Below, piece by piece: positions 19,723 to 30,210 of a DNA stretch of 64,000 nt. Every line of letters starts with the position of its first letter. The stretch's first letter is position 1. The notes under the pieces are model-generated. The model had not been told where the DNA came from and searched no databases. It saw only the letters and a program-made list of their open reading frames with translations. The stretch comes from Ahaetulla prasina. Taxonomy: Eukaryota; Chordata; Lepidosauria; Squamata; Colubridae. The position numbers and the translations under genes are program-made. The DNA is taken from positions 12,182,858 through 12,246,857 of the forward strand of contig NC_080543.1 of NCBI RefSeq assembly GCF_028640845.1, in the 5' to 3' direction.

Positions 19723-20500
19723 CCAAACCCATGTATAATTTGCATAAATCTATAAGCTTTCCTCTCTTCACGTCTGACTTTGCTTCCAGCCTTGCCAATA
19801 AACCAATTGATGTATTCCGATTCAAATTTACCGGTGGGGAAATGATCCTGCTCCTAAGCACACTGATGTGCCCAGATTCTCCCTAAGTGCGAAGCAACAC
19901 ACAGTTTTCCACTGTAACTTGGCACTCAAAGAAACCTCTGCAGATCAGTGGCTGCACACCTGATTTGCATGCAGAAGACTTTTGCGTTCATCTTAGCATC
20001 TGTCCTTAAACAAACTTCAGGGCTGTGACAAGCAGTAGCATAACCGGGGGGGTGGGGTGGGGTGGGGGGAACAGCAGTCACTCAGGGTAAACAAGCTTAA
20101 GGCTAACTGGACCAATTCAATCTCCAGAAATTGAATGCATATTTTATTTTCTTCCCTGTTTCCCAACAATATCACTCTCATTTTTGACGTTATCCTTTAT
20201 TTTCACACAGGAGCAACCATGACCCGTAAGTCTGCATCGACACATGCCCCTGGGGTGTTCCCGAGAGAGTGAACGGCAGGAGCTTTCCCTCCTCTTAAAT
20301 ATGCTTTAAAATTCACACGCTGGCAAACGGGAGCAGCTGTGGTATGAAATCCAGCTTCAAACTGTTAACTCCAGTTGCCAGCTGCGGTGGCACTTCTAAA
20401 TACCTGCAAATTTGCTTTGCACATTTTCAGCTGCTCTAACGTATTCCAGGTGTTAATGAAGCTGTTTCAGTCAACATTTCACAATGGGTAAATGTAAGAG
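19723..20500. other. Interval with no recognised feature
   Basis: Contains a G-rich run near 20047-20070. No repeat ends or genes are seen. Confidence 0.55.
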
Positions 20501-20502
20501 AT

Positions 20503-20910
20503 AGCAATAGCACTTATATATCACCCCCAAAGTGCTTTATAGCACTCTGTAAGGTAAAGGTAAAGGTTCCCCTGGCACATACGTGGTAGTTGCTGCCAAC
20601 TCTAGTGGGTGGTGCTCATCTCCATTTCAAAGCCGAAGAGCCAGCGCTGACCACGTCTCTGTGGTCATGTGGCCGGCATGACTCAACACCAAAGGCGCAC
20701 GGAACGCTGTTACCTTCCCACCAAAGGTGGTTCCTATTTTTTCTACTTGCATTTTTACGTGCTTTTGAAACTGCTAGATTGGCAGAAGCTGGGACAAGTA
20801 ATGGGAGCTCACCCCGTTACACAGCAACACTACGGATTCGAACCGCTGAGCTGCCGACCTTTCGATCAACAAGCTCGACGATCTGGCTCCTCATTTTACC
20901 AACTTCAGAA
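20503..20910 (-). mobile_element. SINE A split by a Sauria-type SINE
   Basis: SINE A parts lie at 20503-20552 and about 20882-20910. The inserted Sauria-type SINE (minus, 20553-20881) starts 'ggtaaaggtaaaggttccc' and has the 'gtcatgtggccggcatgac' core. Part of the tRNA head of the inner SINE is missing. Confidence 0.8.
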
Positions 20911-20913
20911 GCA

Positions 20914-21290
20914 CTAGCAATAGCACTTAGACTTCCACAGTGTTTCCCCAAAACTAAGACCCTGTCTTATATTTTTTTGAACCCTGAAATAAGCGCTTGG
21001 CCTTATTGCCATGCGCTCAAAAGTCCGATTGGGCTTATTACCAGGGGATGTCTTAATTGGGGGGAAACAGGGTATACCGCTTCACAGTGCTTTATAGCCC
21101 TCTCTAAGCAGTTTACAGAGTCAGCCTCTTGCCCCCCAACAATCTGAGTCCTCATTTTACCCACCTCGGAAGGATGGGAGGCTGAGTCAACCTTGAGCCT
21201 GGTGAGATCTGAACTGCCAAATTGCAGGCAGCCGGCAGTCAACAGAAATAGACTGCAGGACAGCATTCTAACCACTCACTGCACCACTGC
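20914..21290 (-). mobile_element. SINE A split by a TIR MITE
   Basis: Minus-strand SINE A whose 3' end is interrupted at about 20938-21076 by a MITE with inverted ends cagtgtttccccaaaact and ggggggaaacagggta. The body after it is intact ('gaggctgagtcaaccttg'). Confidence 0.8.
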
Positions 21291-21601
21291 AGCTCTTCAG
21301 TGGAAGGATGAGTCAATCCTGAGCCCCATCAAGATCGAACTCCAGGCTGTGGGTAGAATTTGCCTGCAATATTGCACTTGAATCACTGCACCACCAGGTG
21401 CTTTCCAGTCCTTTTTAAGCAGTTTACAGAGTCAGCATGTTGCCCTCAACAATCTGGGTCCTCATTTTATCGACCTCGGAAGCATGGAAGGCTGAGTCAA
21501 CCTTGAGCCAATGAGATTCAATCTGCCAAACTGCTGGAAGCCGGTGATCAGCAGAATTAGCCTGCAGTACTGCACTCTAACCACTGCACCACCGCGGCTC
21601 A
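21291..21601 (-). mobile_element. Two more SINE A copies, one partial
   Basis: A partial copy (about 21295-21395) is followed by a fuller one (21396-21601) ending 'accaccgcggctc'. With the neighbours this makes a run of SINE A copies in one orientation. Confidence 0.75.
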
Positions 21602-22040
21602 TGAAATGGAAGTTGAGAGATGTTTGCTAACTCTTGGAAGGTGAACCGTGAAGATGGCCCAGGGCCCTAGACTTAAGACTGGAAAGCTTTTTTTTTTTTA
21701 AAGCACTAGAAAGGAAATAGCAAAGTACCTTTATCGTGTTGCCAGGAAACCAGCAGGGAGATATCTACAAAATCATCCAGAGTTGAAGGCAAGTCAAGAG
21801 AGATTTTATCTTGATATAAATGAGCTGTATAGATGGGAGATCGCACAGCAGGTGATAGCACTCAGATAATTTTGGCTGATCTCCAAACACTAAGCACCGT
21901 CTAACCTACATAGTAATACTACTTAGATGAGAGACCACAAAGACATCCAAAGCTAGGCTGGGAAGCGAAAAAAAATAAATAAAAATAAAGTGGAAAAAGT
22001 CAAGAATATATCACTTCAATATTATTACCAAGGAAATTGT
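21602..22040. other. Interval with no recognised feature
   Basis: No supported feature. Confidence 0.5.
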
Positions 22041-22054
22041 TAGATTGGTTCATT

Positions 22055-22339
22055 TCATTTCATAAAATGATTAGACCACTGGGCATACTGGTCCCGCAAT
22101 GTGCTCTGTAGCGTCGTCCATGCAATGGACTTGATGTCAACTGGGGAAACTAGGGTCTGCGCTATCTTGTAGACCTTCGGCCCGCAGTAGGTCAGGAAGA
22201 GGGCTCTCTTGCAGTTGTCTGGTAGGTCCTGGTAGTTGTTGGCTTCTAAAAACATCCTGAAATGGCTCATGTACGTGTGCCATTCTTCCATCTGGGGATC
22301 GTAGGTTGCCGATGCTGGTGAGGTCTGAGTAGCCATCGT
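22055..22339 (-). pseudogene. Ty3/Gypsy-type gag N-terminal fragment
   Basis: A 93-codon open frame resembling LTR-retrotransposon Gag, with 'EEWHTYMSHFRMFLEANN' and 'ALFLTYCGPKVYKIAQTL', an arrangement typical of the Gypsy capsid domain. It starts with ATG at 22336 and ends early at 22055; nucleocapsid, protease and polymerase are missing. An LTR-like sequence in the same orientation lies upstream (22804-23080), separated by an inserted L2 end, so this is probably the 5' part of one dead retrotransposon. Confidence 0.75.
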
Positions 22340-22382
22340 TAGGTTGGTCGAGGAGATTCTCCAAGCATTAAGATATGATGAG

Positions 22383-22803
22383 ATTATTTATTTATTTATT
22401 TATTATTTTGATTTATATACCGCCCTTCTCCCGAAGGACTCAGGGCGGTTTACAGCCAGATAAAAACAGAGAATACAAACATTAAGAACATTTTAAAAAA
22501 CTAAATTCAATTTGGCTAAGAGAGACTAAAAACTCTAATAAAAACCCCCATTAAAACTATCAGGCCAGCCCTGCATGATAAAACAAAAATGTCTTCAGCT
22601 CGCAGCGAAAGGTCCGGAGGTCAGGGAGTTGACGTAAACCTGGAGGCAGCTCGTTCCAGAGGGCAGGAGCCCCCACAGAGAAGGCCCTCCCCCTGGGGGT
22701 CGCCAGTCGACATTGTCTGACCGACGGCACCCTGAAGAGACCCCCCCTATGGGAGCGCACAGGTCGATGGGAGGCAATTGGTAGCAGCAGGCGGTCCTGT
22801 AAA
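22383..22803 (-). mobile_element. L2 LINE 3' end
   Basis: The minus strand codes for the C-terminus 'LWNELPPGLRQLPDLRTF' (stop near 22560), then a 3' UTR ending 'gccctgagtccttcgggag' and 'aagggcggtatataaatc', then a (TAAA)-type tail. The same subfamily is at 27040 and 39838. Confidence 0.9.
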
Positions 22804-23080
22804 TGATGATGGTTAGCTTCTCTGTTCTTCCTGGGACCCCACCCTCATAAGGAAGAAACAGCAGGCACTTTCATCTCTTTATTCGTCCAGCAAATCAATT
22901 AAAAACGGCTTGGCAGCCGCTGAGCCTTGCTCTTTATAGAGCTCTGGCATGCAATGACAGCGTTTTAAAATTCCCACTGTTGAATCGACCAATCAGCAGC
23001 AGCTATGCAAGTGGCGTACATACATAACAAAAATAACATGGATGTGTCCTGGAAGTTACGGGGAATTGACCTTGAGTCAA
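22804..23080 (-). mobile_element. LTR-like sequence (5' LTR of the gag fragment, tentative)
   Basis: On the minus strand 'gagctctataaagagcaagg' (TATA, near 22935) is followed by 'gacgaataaagagatg' (polyadenylation signal, near 22880). Orientation and order match a 5' LTR ahead of the gag fragment. The outer end is not defined. Confidence 0.55.
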
Positions 23081-23109
23081 AGGAAATTTATAGAGACATT
23101 TTAAGAAGA

Positions 23110-23285
23110 GAAAAGTAGGGGAGAAAAGATAGAGGCAAAGATTTCCCCTGTTCAGTTATGTCCAACTCTAAGCGGTGATCCTTATCTCTGTTTCTTGGCC
23201 GAGAGAGCCAGAATTGTCCGAAGATACTTCTTTGGTTATGTGGCTAGTGTGGCTATACTCCAAAGGTGCACAGAATCCTTTTGCT
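23110..23285 (-). mobile_element. Sauria-type SINE, part 1
   Basis: A diverged minus-strand copy ('tggttatgtggctagtgtgg', 'ccaaaggtgcacagaatcc'). The remainder appears at about 23786-24022, beyond later insertions. Confidence 0.7.
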
Positions 23286-23290
23286 GTCAA

Positions 23291-23576
23291 GAGTTGGGGA
23301 AATCAGGAGACTATCATTAAATGTTGTATCATTAAGTGTGAAATTTGTACCCTATGACTATCATTAAGTGTTGTAAGTGTTGTACCTTGATAAAGGTATC
23401 TTTTCTTTTATGTACACTGAGAGCGTATGCACCAAGACAAATTCCTTGTGTGTCCAATCACACTTGGCCAATAAAAATTCTATTCTATTCTATTCTATTC
23501 TATTCTATTCTGTTCTGTTCTGTTCTGTTCTGTTCTGTTCTATTCTATTCTATTCTATTCTATTCTATTCTATTCA
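23291..23576 (+). mobile_element. Snake1-type LINE 3' end with (ATTCT)n/(GTTCT)n tail
   Basis: The 3' UTR 'gtgtgtccaatcacacttgg' and 'ccaataaaaattctattct' runs into about 19 pentamers (23480-23576) with an inner block of GTTCT units flanked by ATTCT on both sides. Confidence 0.88.
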
Positions 23577-23785
23577 GGCAGTTCAAAATGAGTATAAAGA
23601 TTTATTGCAAGCGTAAGCTCTCTACAAGAATCTGACCAACTGTTCTTTAAGGAAAGTGTGCAGGAGATAAGAGAGGCATTCAAAGTGGGCTGGGCTTAGA
23701 TCTCTTGTGGGTTCAAAGGGATTCGTGACTTATGACACATTTAACTCCTCCCTCAGGCTCAGCCAGATCCATCCTCGCCTACAGT

Positions 23786-24022
23786 TACCTTCCCACTGAA
23801 GTGGTACTTATTTTTATTTATTTATTTATTTATTTATTTCGATTTTTATACCGCCCTTCTCCCGAAGGACTCAGTAGATTTATCTACTTGCATGTTTTGG
23901 AACTGCTACGTGGACAGGAGCCGGAGCAATTAACGTGAGTTTAATCCTTCACACGGCATTTGGGTCTTTCTAGCTGGCAAGCTCAACATTTTTAACTGCT
24001 GAGCCATCGCGCCCCCATGCAA
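23786..24022 (-). mobile_element. Sauria-type SINE, part 2, with an L2 tail inserted
   Basis: Minus-strand SINE interrupted at about 23815-23873 by a very short L2 3' end ('ttataccgcccttctcccga') with its (TTTA)n tail. The SINE head ends 'gctgagccatcgcgccccc'. Confidence 0.7.
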
Positions 24023-24084
24023 GAAAGGAGAAATGGTTGCTTAACCCTGGGAAAATAGTAAGTGCGTTAAGGAAATACAGAATG

Positions 24085-24525
24085 ATCCAGCTTGACTTTC
24101 TAAGGCCTGGACACTAATACATATGAAGAACGGCTGCAGGATTTGAGTTTGGCTAGTCTAAAGAAAAAAAGGATTAGGGGTGACATGATAGCGGTATTCC
24201 AGTATTTGAGCGGCTGCTACATAGAAGAGGGGTCAAATTATTCTCCAAAGCAGCGGAGGGCAGGACAAGAAACAATGGTTAGAAACTATTCAAAGAGAGA
24301 AGCAACCTGGAATTAAGGAGAAAACTCCTAACAATGAGGACAATTAACCAATGGAACAGCTTGCCTCCAGAAATCGTGGGCGCTTCATCACTGGAGGCTT
24401 TTAAGAAGAGTCTAGAGTCTACACAGTCACTTATCTGAAATGGTATAGGTTCTCCTGCTTGAGCAGGGGGCTAGACTAGAAGACCTACATGGTCCCTTCC
24501 AGCTCATTCATTCTATTCAAAGAGT
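24085..24525 (+). mobile_element. CR1 LINE 3' end
   Basis: Plus-strand CR1 ORF2 C-terminus (e.g. 'aggggtgacatgatagcggt', 'aattaaccaatggaacagct') and the CR1 3' end 'ctagaagacctacatggtcc'. Several frameshifts. Confidence 0.88.
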
Positions 24526-24561
24526 CTTTGCAAAGGCTTTCAAGATTTGGTTCATATGTTT

Positions 24562-24937
24562 TAGCCATGGTGGCGCAGTGGTTAGGGTGCAGTACTGCAG
24601 GCTACTTCTGCTGATCACCGGCTGCCAGCAGTTTGGCAGATCAAATCTCGCCAGGCTCAAGGTTGACTCAGACTTCCATCCTTCCAAGGTCGGTAAAGTG
24701 AGGACCCAGGTTGTTGGGGGCAATAGGCTGACTCTGTAAACCACTTAGAGCAGGAGTCTCCAACCTTGGCAACTTTAAGACTTGTGGACTTTAACTCCCA
24801 GAATTCCTCAGCCAACAAAGCTGGCTGAGGAATTCTGGGAGTTGAAGTCCACAAGTCTTAAAGTTGCCAACGTTGGAGACCCCTCTGGCTTAGAGAGGGC
24901 TGTAAAGCACTATGGTGCGGTATATAAGTCTAAGTGC
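24562..24937 (+). mobile_element. SINE A split by a hairpin MITE
   Basis: Plus-strand SINE A (24562-24750 and 24888-24937) from 'agccatggtggcgcagtgg' to 'ataagtctaagtgctat'. The MITE at 24751-24887 interrupts its 3' part. Confidence 0.9.
24751..24887. mobile_element. Hairpin hAT MITE
   Basis: Ends are caggagtctccaacc and ggagacccctctg. Target duplication acttagag / gcttagag (24743-24750 and 24888-24895), 7 of 8. The two arms of about 65 bp are inverted copies around 'ggctgagg'. Confidence 0.9.
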
Positions 24938-25042
24938 TATATTTTAGAACGATAACATTGCATTTTGGAATCCTTGTAGGACCTGATTCTTATCCTGGCC
25001 TACTTTGAAGGGATGATAATCTTCATCTTGATGTTCATAATT

Positions 25043-25177
25043 TAAGGGTCTCCAACCCTGGTGCCTTTTTGACTTGTGGACTTCAACTCCTAGAGTCCCT
25101 CAGCCAGCAAAGCTGGCTGAGGAACTCTGGGAGTTGAAGTCCACAAGTCTTAAAGGGACCAAGGTTGGAGACTCCTG
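25043..25177. mobile_element. Hairpin hAT MITE
   Basis: Same family as 33586, with diverged left end taagggtctccaacc and right end ggttggagactcctg. Target duplication tcataatt / tcatgatt (25035-25042 and 25178-25185), 7 of 8. Confidence 0.88.
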
Positions 25178-25185
25178 TCATGATT

Positions 25186-25665
25186 GATTCCCGACTCCTA
25201 CATGAGATATTTTCCCCCAGGAAAGAAAAAAGAATAGCACATTCCCTTCTGCGCATTCTAAACCTGCCATCTGTCTGGGCCATAAACAAATTATACTTCG
25301 TTAACAATGCTTAATTGTTTCCTTCGTAAGCTTTTGTTCAGGAGCACTGCGAATCTGAGCCTGCAATTTTCTCCTCACCTATAAAGTCCCTGTGATATTA
25401 AATCACACCCTGAGGACAGTTGGGAAAGAGTTGCAGGGTTGGAAATAAGCAAATGTGCCAAATGTAGATGATATGTTTTGGCCCATTACACCCAGCTAGT
25501 TTATGATTAGAAGGAAGGAGGGGGGGAAATAGGTCATCAACTCTCAAGATGGGCTCCTGTTAATTATCTGAGATATTGATGAGTAATGTTCAAGCTAAGA
25601 AATGTAGTCTCTCTTCTACCCACGCACCCACCAGGTCCATCAAACTGTACTTCAGACCATAGAAT
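25186..25665. other. Interval with no recognised feature
   Basis: No supported feature. Confidence 0.5.
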
Positions 25666-25667
25666 CA

Positions 25668-26078
25668 TCTCTAAAGGGACAAGAAGACATAATAACACTG
25701 ATCCAATATTTGAACGGCTGCCACAAAGAAGAGTTGGGTCAACCTATTCTCCAAACCAGCTGAAGGCAGAACAAGAAGCAACAGGTGGAAAAAATAATCA
25801 AGGAGAGAAGCAATCTAGAACTAAGGAGAAATTTCATGACAGTGAGAACAATTAATCAGTGGAATGACTTACTTTCAGAAACTGTTTCCTGCTTGGGCAG
25901 GGGTTTGGGCTGAAGGACCACCAGGGTCCTTTCCAACTCTGTAATTCTGTTTTGTTATTTGTATTATTCTTTCCATGATCACATGCACCCATCCCTTCAA
26001 GCCCAAAGAAAGTCTAGAATGGTATAGGATCTTGTGGGCCGGGAATTGGACTAGAAGACCTCCAAGGTCTCTTCCAAC
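25668..26078 (+). mobile_element. CR1 LINE 3' fragments (two)
   Basis: A CR1 ORF2 end (25668-25960, 'caagaagcaacaggtgg', 'gtgagaacaattaatcagtg') is followed by a second, shorter CR1 end (25978-26078, 'ctagaagacctccaaggtc'). Confidence 0.8.
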
Positions 26079-26366
26079 ACTACCGTGTTTCCCCCAAAAT
26101 AAGACCTCCCTGGATAATAAGCCCTCCCCTGAAAATAAACCCTCCCCCAAAATATTTAAATGCATGTGCAGCTGGTTCCTGCCATTTCCTCTGGGTAGGG
26201 TTAGGAAGACAGAGCTGGCAATCAGGTAAGATAGCAAGAGGAGCCCCATCTTGCTCCACATGCCCAAAAATAATAAGACCTCCTCGAAAATAAGGCCAAG
26301 TGCTTATTTTGAGGTTCAAAAAAAAAAATAAGATAGGGTCTTATTTTCGGGGAAACAAGGTATTAT
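26079..26366. mobile_element. TIR MITE, GTGTTTCCCC family
   Basis: Inverted ends ccgtgtttcccccaaaataa and attttcggggaaacaagg, with TA on each side, which fits the Tc1/mariner superfamily. The interior repeats 'aaaataagacctcc'-like words. Other copies are at 20938, 42143 and 43915. Confidence 0.8.
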
Positions 26367-26681
26367 TCTACATTCTATTTTTTTTTTAACCGCAGAAATA
26401 AGCTTAATTGTCCCACACAATTATTTCCTATTTCCTCTACCTACTTAATTTTCTTTGAAACAGCTTCATTAAGAATTCCATTGCTCTCGGTTCCATTTTG
26501 TGAGAAGGTTCTTTTGTGTATTTGCTCAACTTTGAGACAAGATGCAAAATTCTCAGATGTTCCTATTCTACTGAACAGAATCTACGTAACACCTGGGAAT
26601 TAATACCAGGACAGAGAAAGTGGGTTTTCCATGCCTTACGTATTTGCAAAAGTCCTACTCTTCACCTTCACAAAATTAATA
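26367..26681. other. Interval with no recognised feature
   Basis: No supported feature. Confidence 0.5.
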
Positions 26682-26702
26682 TACCGTATTTTTTGGACTA
26701 TA

Positions 26703-26952
26703 AAGGTAAAGGTAAAGGTTCCCCTCGCACATATGTGCTACTCGTTGCCGACTCTAGGGGGCGGTGCTCATCTCCGTTTCAAAGCCGAAGAGCCAGCGCT
26801 GTCCGAAGACATCTCCGTGGTCATGTGGCCGGCATGACTCAATGCCAAAGGCACACAGAACGCTGTTACCTTCCCACCAAAGGTGTTCCCTATTTTTTTA
26901 CTTGCATTTTTACGTGCTTTCAAAACCGCTAGGTTGGCAGAAGCTGGGACAA

Positions 26953-26953
<1 letters not shown>
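26703..26953 (-). mobile_element. Sauria-type SINE, part 1
   Basis: Minus-strand SINE from 'aaaggtaaaggttcccctcg' to 'gctgggacaagtaa'. It continues after the L2 insertion at 27986-28088 ('agctcacgccattacacg' to 'gagccaccgtgtccc'). Confidence 0.9.

Positions 26954-27039
<86 letters not shown>
26954..27039. repeat. (TAA)28 microsatellite
   Basis: An uninterrupted 86-bp TAA run forming the 3' tail of the adjacent minus-strand L2 copy. It creates poly-Asn, poly-Tyr and poly-Ile open frames that are artefacts. Confidence 0.97.
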
Positions 27040-27985
27040 TTTTAATTTGTATACTGCCCTTCTCCCAAAGGACTCAGGGTGATTTACAGCCAGAATAAAA
27101 TACAACAACAACATACAACATACACTATTAAAAACAAACATTAAAAAAATTATTCAATTTGGCCGAATATTAAAATACAATCAACCCTTTAAAATTAATA
27201 AAGATTACAAACCCATAAAATCATCTAAAAATTTTAAAAAATCAAGCCAGTCCAGCAAGACGGAATAAATAAGTCTTAAGTTCGCGGCGAAAGGTCCGAA
27301 GGTCAGGTAGTTGTCGAAGTCCAGGGGGAAGTTCGTTCCACAGGGTGGGGGCCCCCACAGAGAAGGCCCTTCCCCTGGGAGCCGCCAGCCGACATTGCTT
27401 GGCTGACGGCACCCTAAGGAGTCCCTCTCTGTGAGAACGCACAGGTTGCTGGGAGATAGAAGATGGCAGCAGACGGTCCCATAAGTAACCCGGTCCTAAG
27501 CCATGGAGCGCTTTAAAGGTGGTCACCAATACCTTGAAGCGCACCCGGAAGACAACAGGCAGCCAGTGCAGTCTTCGCAGGATAGGTGTTACATGGGAGC
27601 TCCGAACTGCTCCCTCTATCACCCGCGCAGCTGCATTCTGGACCAACTGGAGCCTCCGGGTGCTCTTCAAGGGGAGCCCCATGTAGAGAGCATTGCAGTA
27701 GTCCAAGCAAAAGGTAACAAGAGCATGAGTGATCGTGCATAAGGCATCCTGCTCCAGAAAGGGGCGCAACTGGCGAATCAGGCGAACCTAATAAAAAGCT
27801 CTCCTGGAGACGGCCGTCAAATGATCTTCGAAAGACAGCTGCCCATCCAGGAGAACGCCCAAGTTGCACACCCTTTCCATCGGGGCCAATGACTCACCCC
27901 CAACAGCCAGCCGCAGGGTGACTGTACCGGGGTGCCGGCATCCACAGCCACTCCGTCTTGGAGGGATTAAGTTTGAGCCTGTAAA
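27040..27985 (-). mobile_element. L2 LINE, 5'-truncated
   Basis: A nearly 950-bp L2 3' part: reverse-transcriptase C-terminal domain, 3' UTR ('ccctgagtcctttgggaga') and TAA tail. Its 5' end falls at 'gtttgagcctgtaaa', directly against the interrupted SINE. Confidence 0.92.
27242..27985 (-). pseudogene. L2 reverse transcriptase C-terminal part
   Basis: An open frame of 175 codons (27242-27769) contains 'FCLDYCNALYMGLP' (near 27705), 'LQLVQNAAARVI', 'LHWLPVVFRVRFKVL' and the terminal 'LWNELPPGLRQLPDLRTF', the order seen in L2-clade ORF2 proteins. Upstream codons to 27985 continue in other frames. The catalytic palm and endonuclease domain are absent, so it is non-functional, although this stretch is well preserved. 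Confidence 0.9.
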
Positions 27986-28849
27986 GGGAGCTCACGCCAT
28001 TACACGACAGCACTAGGGATTCGAACGCTGAGCTGCCGACCTTTCGATCGACAAGCTCAACGTCCTAGCCCCTGAGCCACCGTGTCCCCCTTTTTTTTTT
28101 TTTTTTTTTTTTTGGGACTATAAGATGCACCTAAATTTAGAAGAGGAAAACAACAAAAAATGTTTTTGGCCTCCATGCGCCCCATTTTTGACCTCTTTTT
28201 TGCCCTTTTCCAGCCTTTTTTCTGGCCATTTTCAAGGCTTTTTTTTTTGGCCCATTTTCGAGGCTTTTTAAGCCCATTTTTGAAGCTTTTTTTCAGCCCA
28301 TTTTGGAGGCGTTCGGCCTGTTTTTTTCCAAAAACTGAACCGAGAAAAGTCCTGAAAATGGACTGAAAAAAGGCCTGAAAAACGCTGGAAAAAAAGGCCC
28401 AACAATAGGTCATGCAGAGCCCCCAAAAAACGGCTGGTAGGTGGGTGGGGCTTTGGCAATATTCGGTTTATAAGACGCATAAACATTTTCACCCCCTTTT
28501 GGGAGGCAAAAAAGTTTGTCTTATAGTCCGAAAAATACAGCATATGGCCACAACTTCTCACTGACCTGCAGCATTGCTGTTGTTAGTAGCTCATGCATGA
28601 ATCATGTATCAATGCAGATTAGATATGGATGCCCACAATAAAATATGGCTAATCCATTCATTGGAAGGCTCACATACAAGTTATATACATACAAGTGCAA
28701 ACATACACACACATACACTCGTGTTCTTTTTTACTTTCATTTCTGTCCATTTTCTTGTATTCAATTAATGAAAGTTTAAAAAAAAAATCAACGCCAACCG
28801 TTTGGTGAAGAAGAGAAGAAAAAGTGAGAACCTACCATTCCTGCTTTCT

Positions 28850-29273
28850 GCTGTTATTTAGAGAAATTCCAATCCCCTGCCCAAGGCAAAAGTTCCCATA
28901 CCATCTCAGTCAAAGGGTTGCCCATTTTTTTCTTGAAAACTCCAGTAATGAAGCCTCCTCAACTCCAGGAAGCAAGCTATTCCATTGATTAATTGTCTGT
29001 ACTATCATAAAATTCCTCCTTATTTCCAAGTTGGATCTCCCTCTAATGAGCTTCCACCCCTTGCTTCTTGTCCTGCCCTCAGGAGCTATGGAGAGTAAAT
29101 GGATGCCCTCTTATCTTTGACAAGCCTTCAAGTACTAGTAGACAGCTATCATGTCTCCGCTCTGTTTTCTCTTTGTTAAGATAAAAATATCTACTTCCTC
29201 TAGATGTTCTTCATAGCTTTAGCCTCCAGACCCCTTATCGTTTTTATTGCTCTTCTCTGCACTCTTTCTAGAG
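28850..29273 (-). mobile_element. CR1 LINE, 3' segment of an interrupted copy
   Basis: Minus-strand CR1 ORF2 end ('cttgtcctgccctcaggagc', 'tctctgcactctttctagag'). It resumes at 30066-30183 and 31424-31930 after several insertions. Confidence 0.85.
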
Positions 29274-30065
29274 CAGTACTCACCAACTGGTGGCCCATGG
29301 ACCACTCACTGGTGGTCCGCAAGAAAATTTTGGTGGTCCGCAGAAAAATTATTTGCCTTTTTTACTATATTGCACTAAATCGGGAGACCTCAAACTATGG
29401 GCCCTGGGCCGGATATGTGCAATGAACATTTGTGTTGCTGCAGAGCACCTCCCACTTTGGGGTCTTCTCGTGTGGATCGGAGGGGGGTAGAAATTCTGAG
29501 TCAAGGTCTGCTTCAGCCTCCTGGCGCAAGGCTTTGGGTGAAGGCTGGAGGGAAGCGCCACTGGTGGCAAGGAGCCGGAGGGCCTTGTTCCAGTGGGACT
29601 GCATCATGGCCTGGAACTGGCTGACCATCTCAGTCCTCTGAGCCTCCAGGCGCCAGTACCTGGCCTTGCACTCCTGCAGGTCTTCCCTTTGCTTGGAAAG
29701 CCTATGCCTGTAGTCCTCAGTGAGGTGCTTCTGCTGAGCCTCCTTCTTGTTCAGATCCAATCTGAACTGAGCTGTTTTGCCAACTCTTTTTCGTGGTGGC
29801 TGCTTAGCTCTAACAATGGCTTCCTGTTGGGGCCCTAACGAGCCTGGGCAGGGAGGCGAGGAGTGGCTGGCAGGAGAGGGGTGAGTGGAGGCCAGCGAGG
29901 TGCCCTTTGATGTGAGTGACATCGAGTTGGCCATCGAGTTGGCCACGCCCACCCAGTCACATGACCACCTATCCATGCCCACTCAGCCAGTCATGAGGCA
30001 GATCATCTTAGTGGTCTGTGGTATTTAAAATTATGAACAGGGGTCCGAAAGTTTGGGGACCCCTG
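29274..30065 (-). mobile_element. hAT element with a long open frame
   Basis: Ends are cagtactcaccaactgg and gtttggggacccctg. The target duplication ttctagag is perfect (29266-29273 and 30066-30073) and lies in CR1 sequence. A second hAT-like left end ('cgggagacctcaaactatgg') at about 29387 suggests a composite. No transposase motif is seen. Confidence 0.9.
29395..29982 (-). CDS. 195-codon open frame, predicted coiled coil, unknown origin
   Basis: The frame is open for 195 codons. Residues 1-20 come from hAT-like sequence. Residues 30-60 are Pro/Ser-rich. Residues 65-140 are rich in K, E, Q and R with heptad-like spacing ('EDYRHRLSKQREDLQECKA', 'EAQRTEMVSQFQAMMQ'), predicting a long amphipathic helix. 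The tail is acidic. Amino-acid usage is that of a real protein, unlike the repeat-derived frames nearby. It may be a host-gene segment captured by the transposon or the transposon's own accessory protein. I do not recognise the family; whether it is expressed is unknown. Confidence 0.4.
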   Translation of the reverse strand: MGMDRWSCDWVGVANSMANSMSLTSKGTSLASTHPSPASHSSPPCPGSLGPQQEAIVRAKQPPRKRVGKTAQFRLDLNKKEAQQKHLTEDYRHRLSKQREDLQECKARYWRLEAQRTEMVSQFQAMMQSHWNKALRLLATSGASLQPSPKALRQEAEADLDSEFLPPSDPHEKTPKWEVLCSNTNVHCTYPAQGP

Positions 30066-30183
30066 TTCTAGAGCCTTAGTATATTTTTTATATTGTGGCC
30101 AGAACTGGATGCAGTATTCTAAATGTGGCCTCACTAGTGCACTATAGAGCAGTACTTTCACTTCTTGTTGCCTTGACACTATC
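30066..30183 (-). mobile_element. CR1 LINE, middle segment
   Basis: Continues 'tctagagccttagta' and 'tattgtggccagaactggat' of the minus-strand CR1, then is broken by a plus-strand CR1 end. Confidence 0.85.
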
Positions 30184-30210
30184 CAAGAATGAAAACTAAT
30201 CAAAGAGAGA

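Larger units (their letters stand above)
26684..28540. mobile_element. TIR MITE (CGTATTTTTNGGACTATAA family), heavily interrupted
   Basis: The left end ccgtattttttggactataa (26684-26703) is matched by the inverse end cttatagtccgaaaaatac near 28519-28539. Between lie a Sauria-type SINE and, within that, an L2 LINE. The part native to the MITE is about 28090-28540, rich in 'gcccatttttgaagc'-like words. Confidence 0.75.

Noticed and set aside
19595..19861. Arg/Glu/Lys-rich 88-codon frame
   Set aside because: It translates the (TCTTC)n array on the minus strand.
26929..27141. Poly-Asn, poly-Tyr and poly-Ile frames
   Set aside because: A (TAA)28 array read in different frames.
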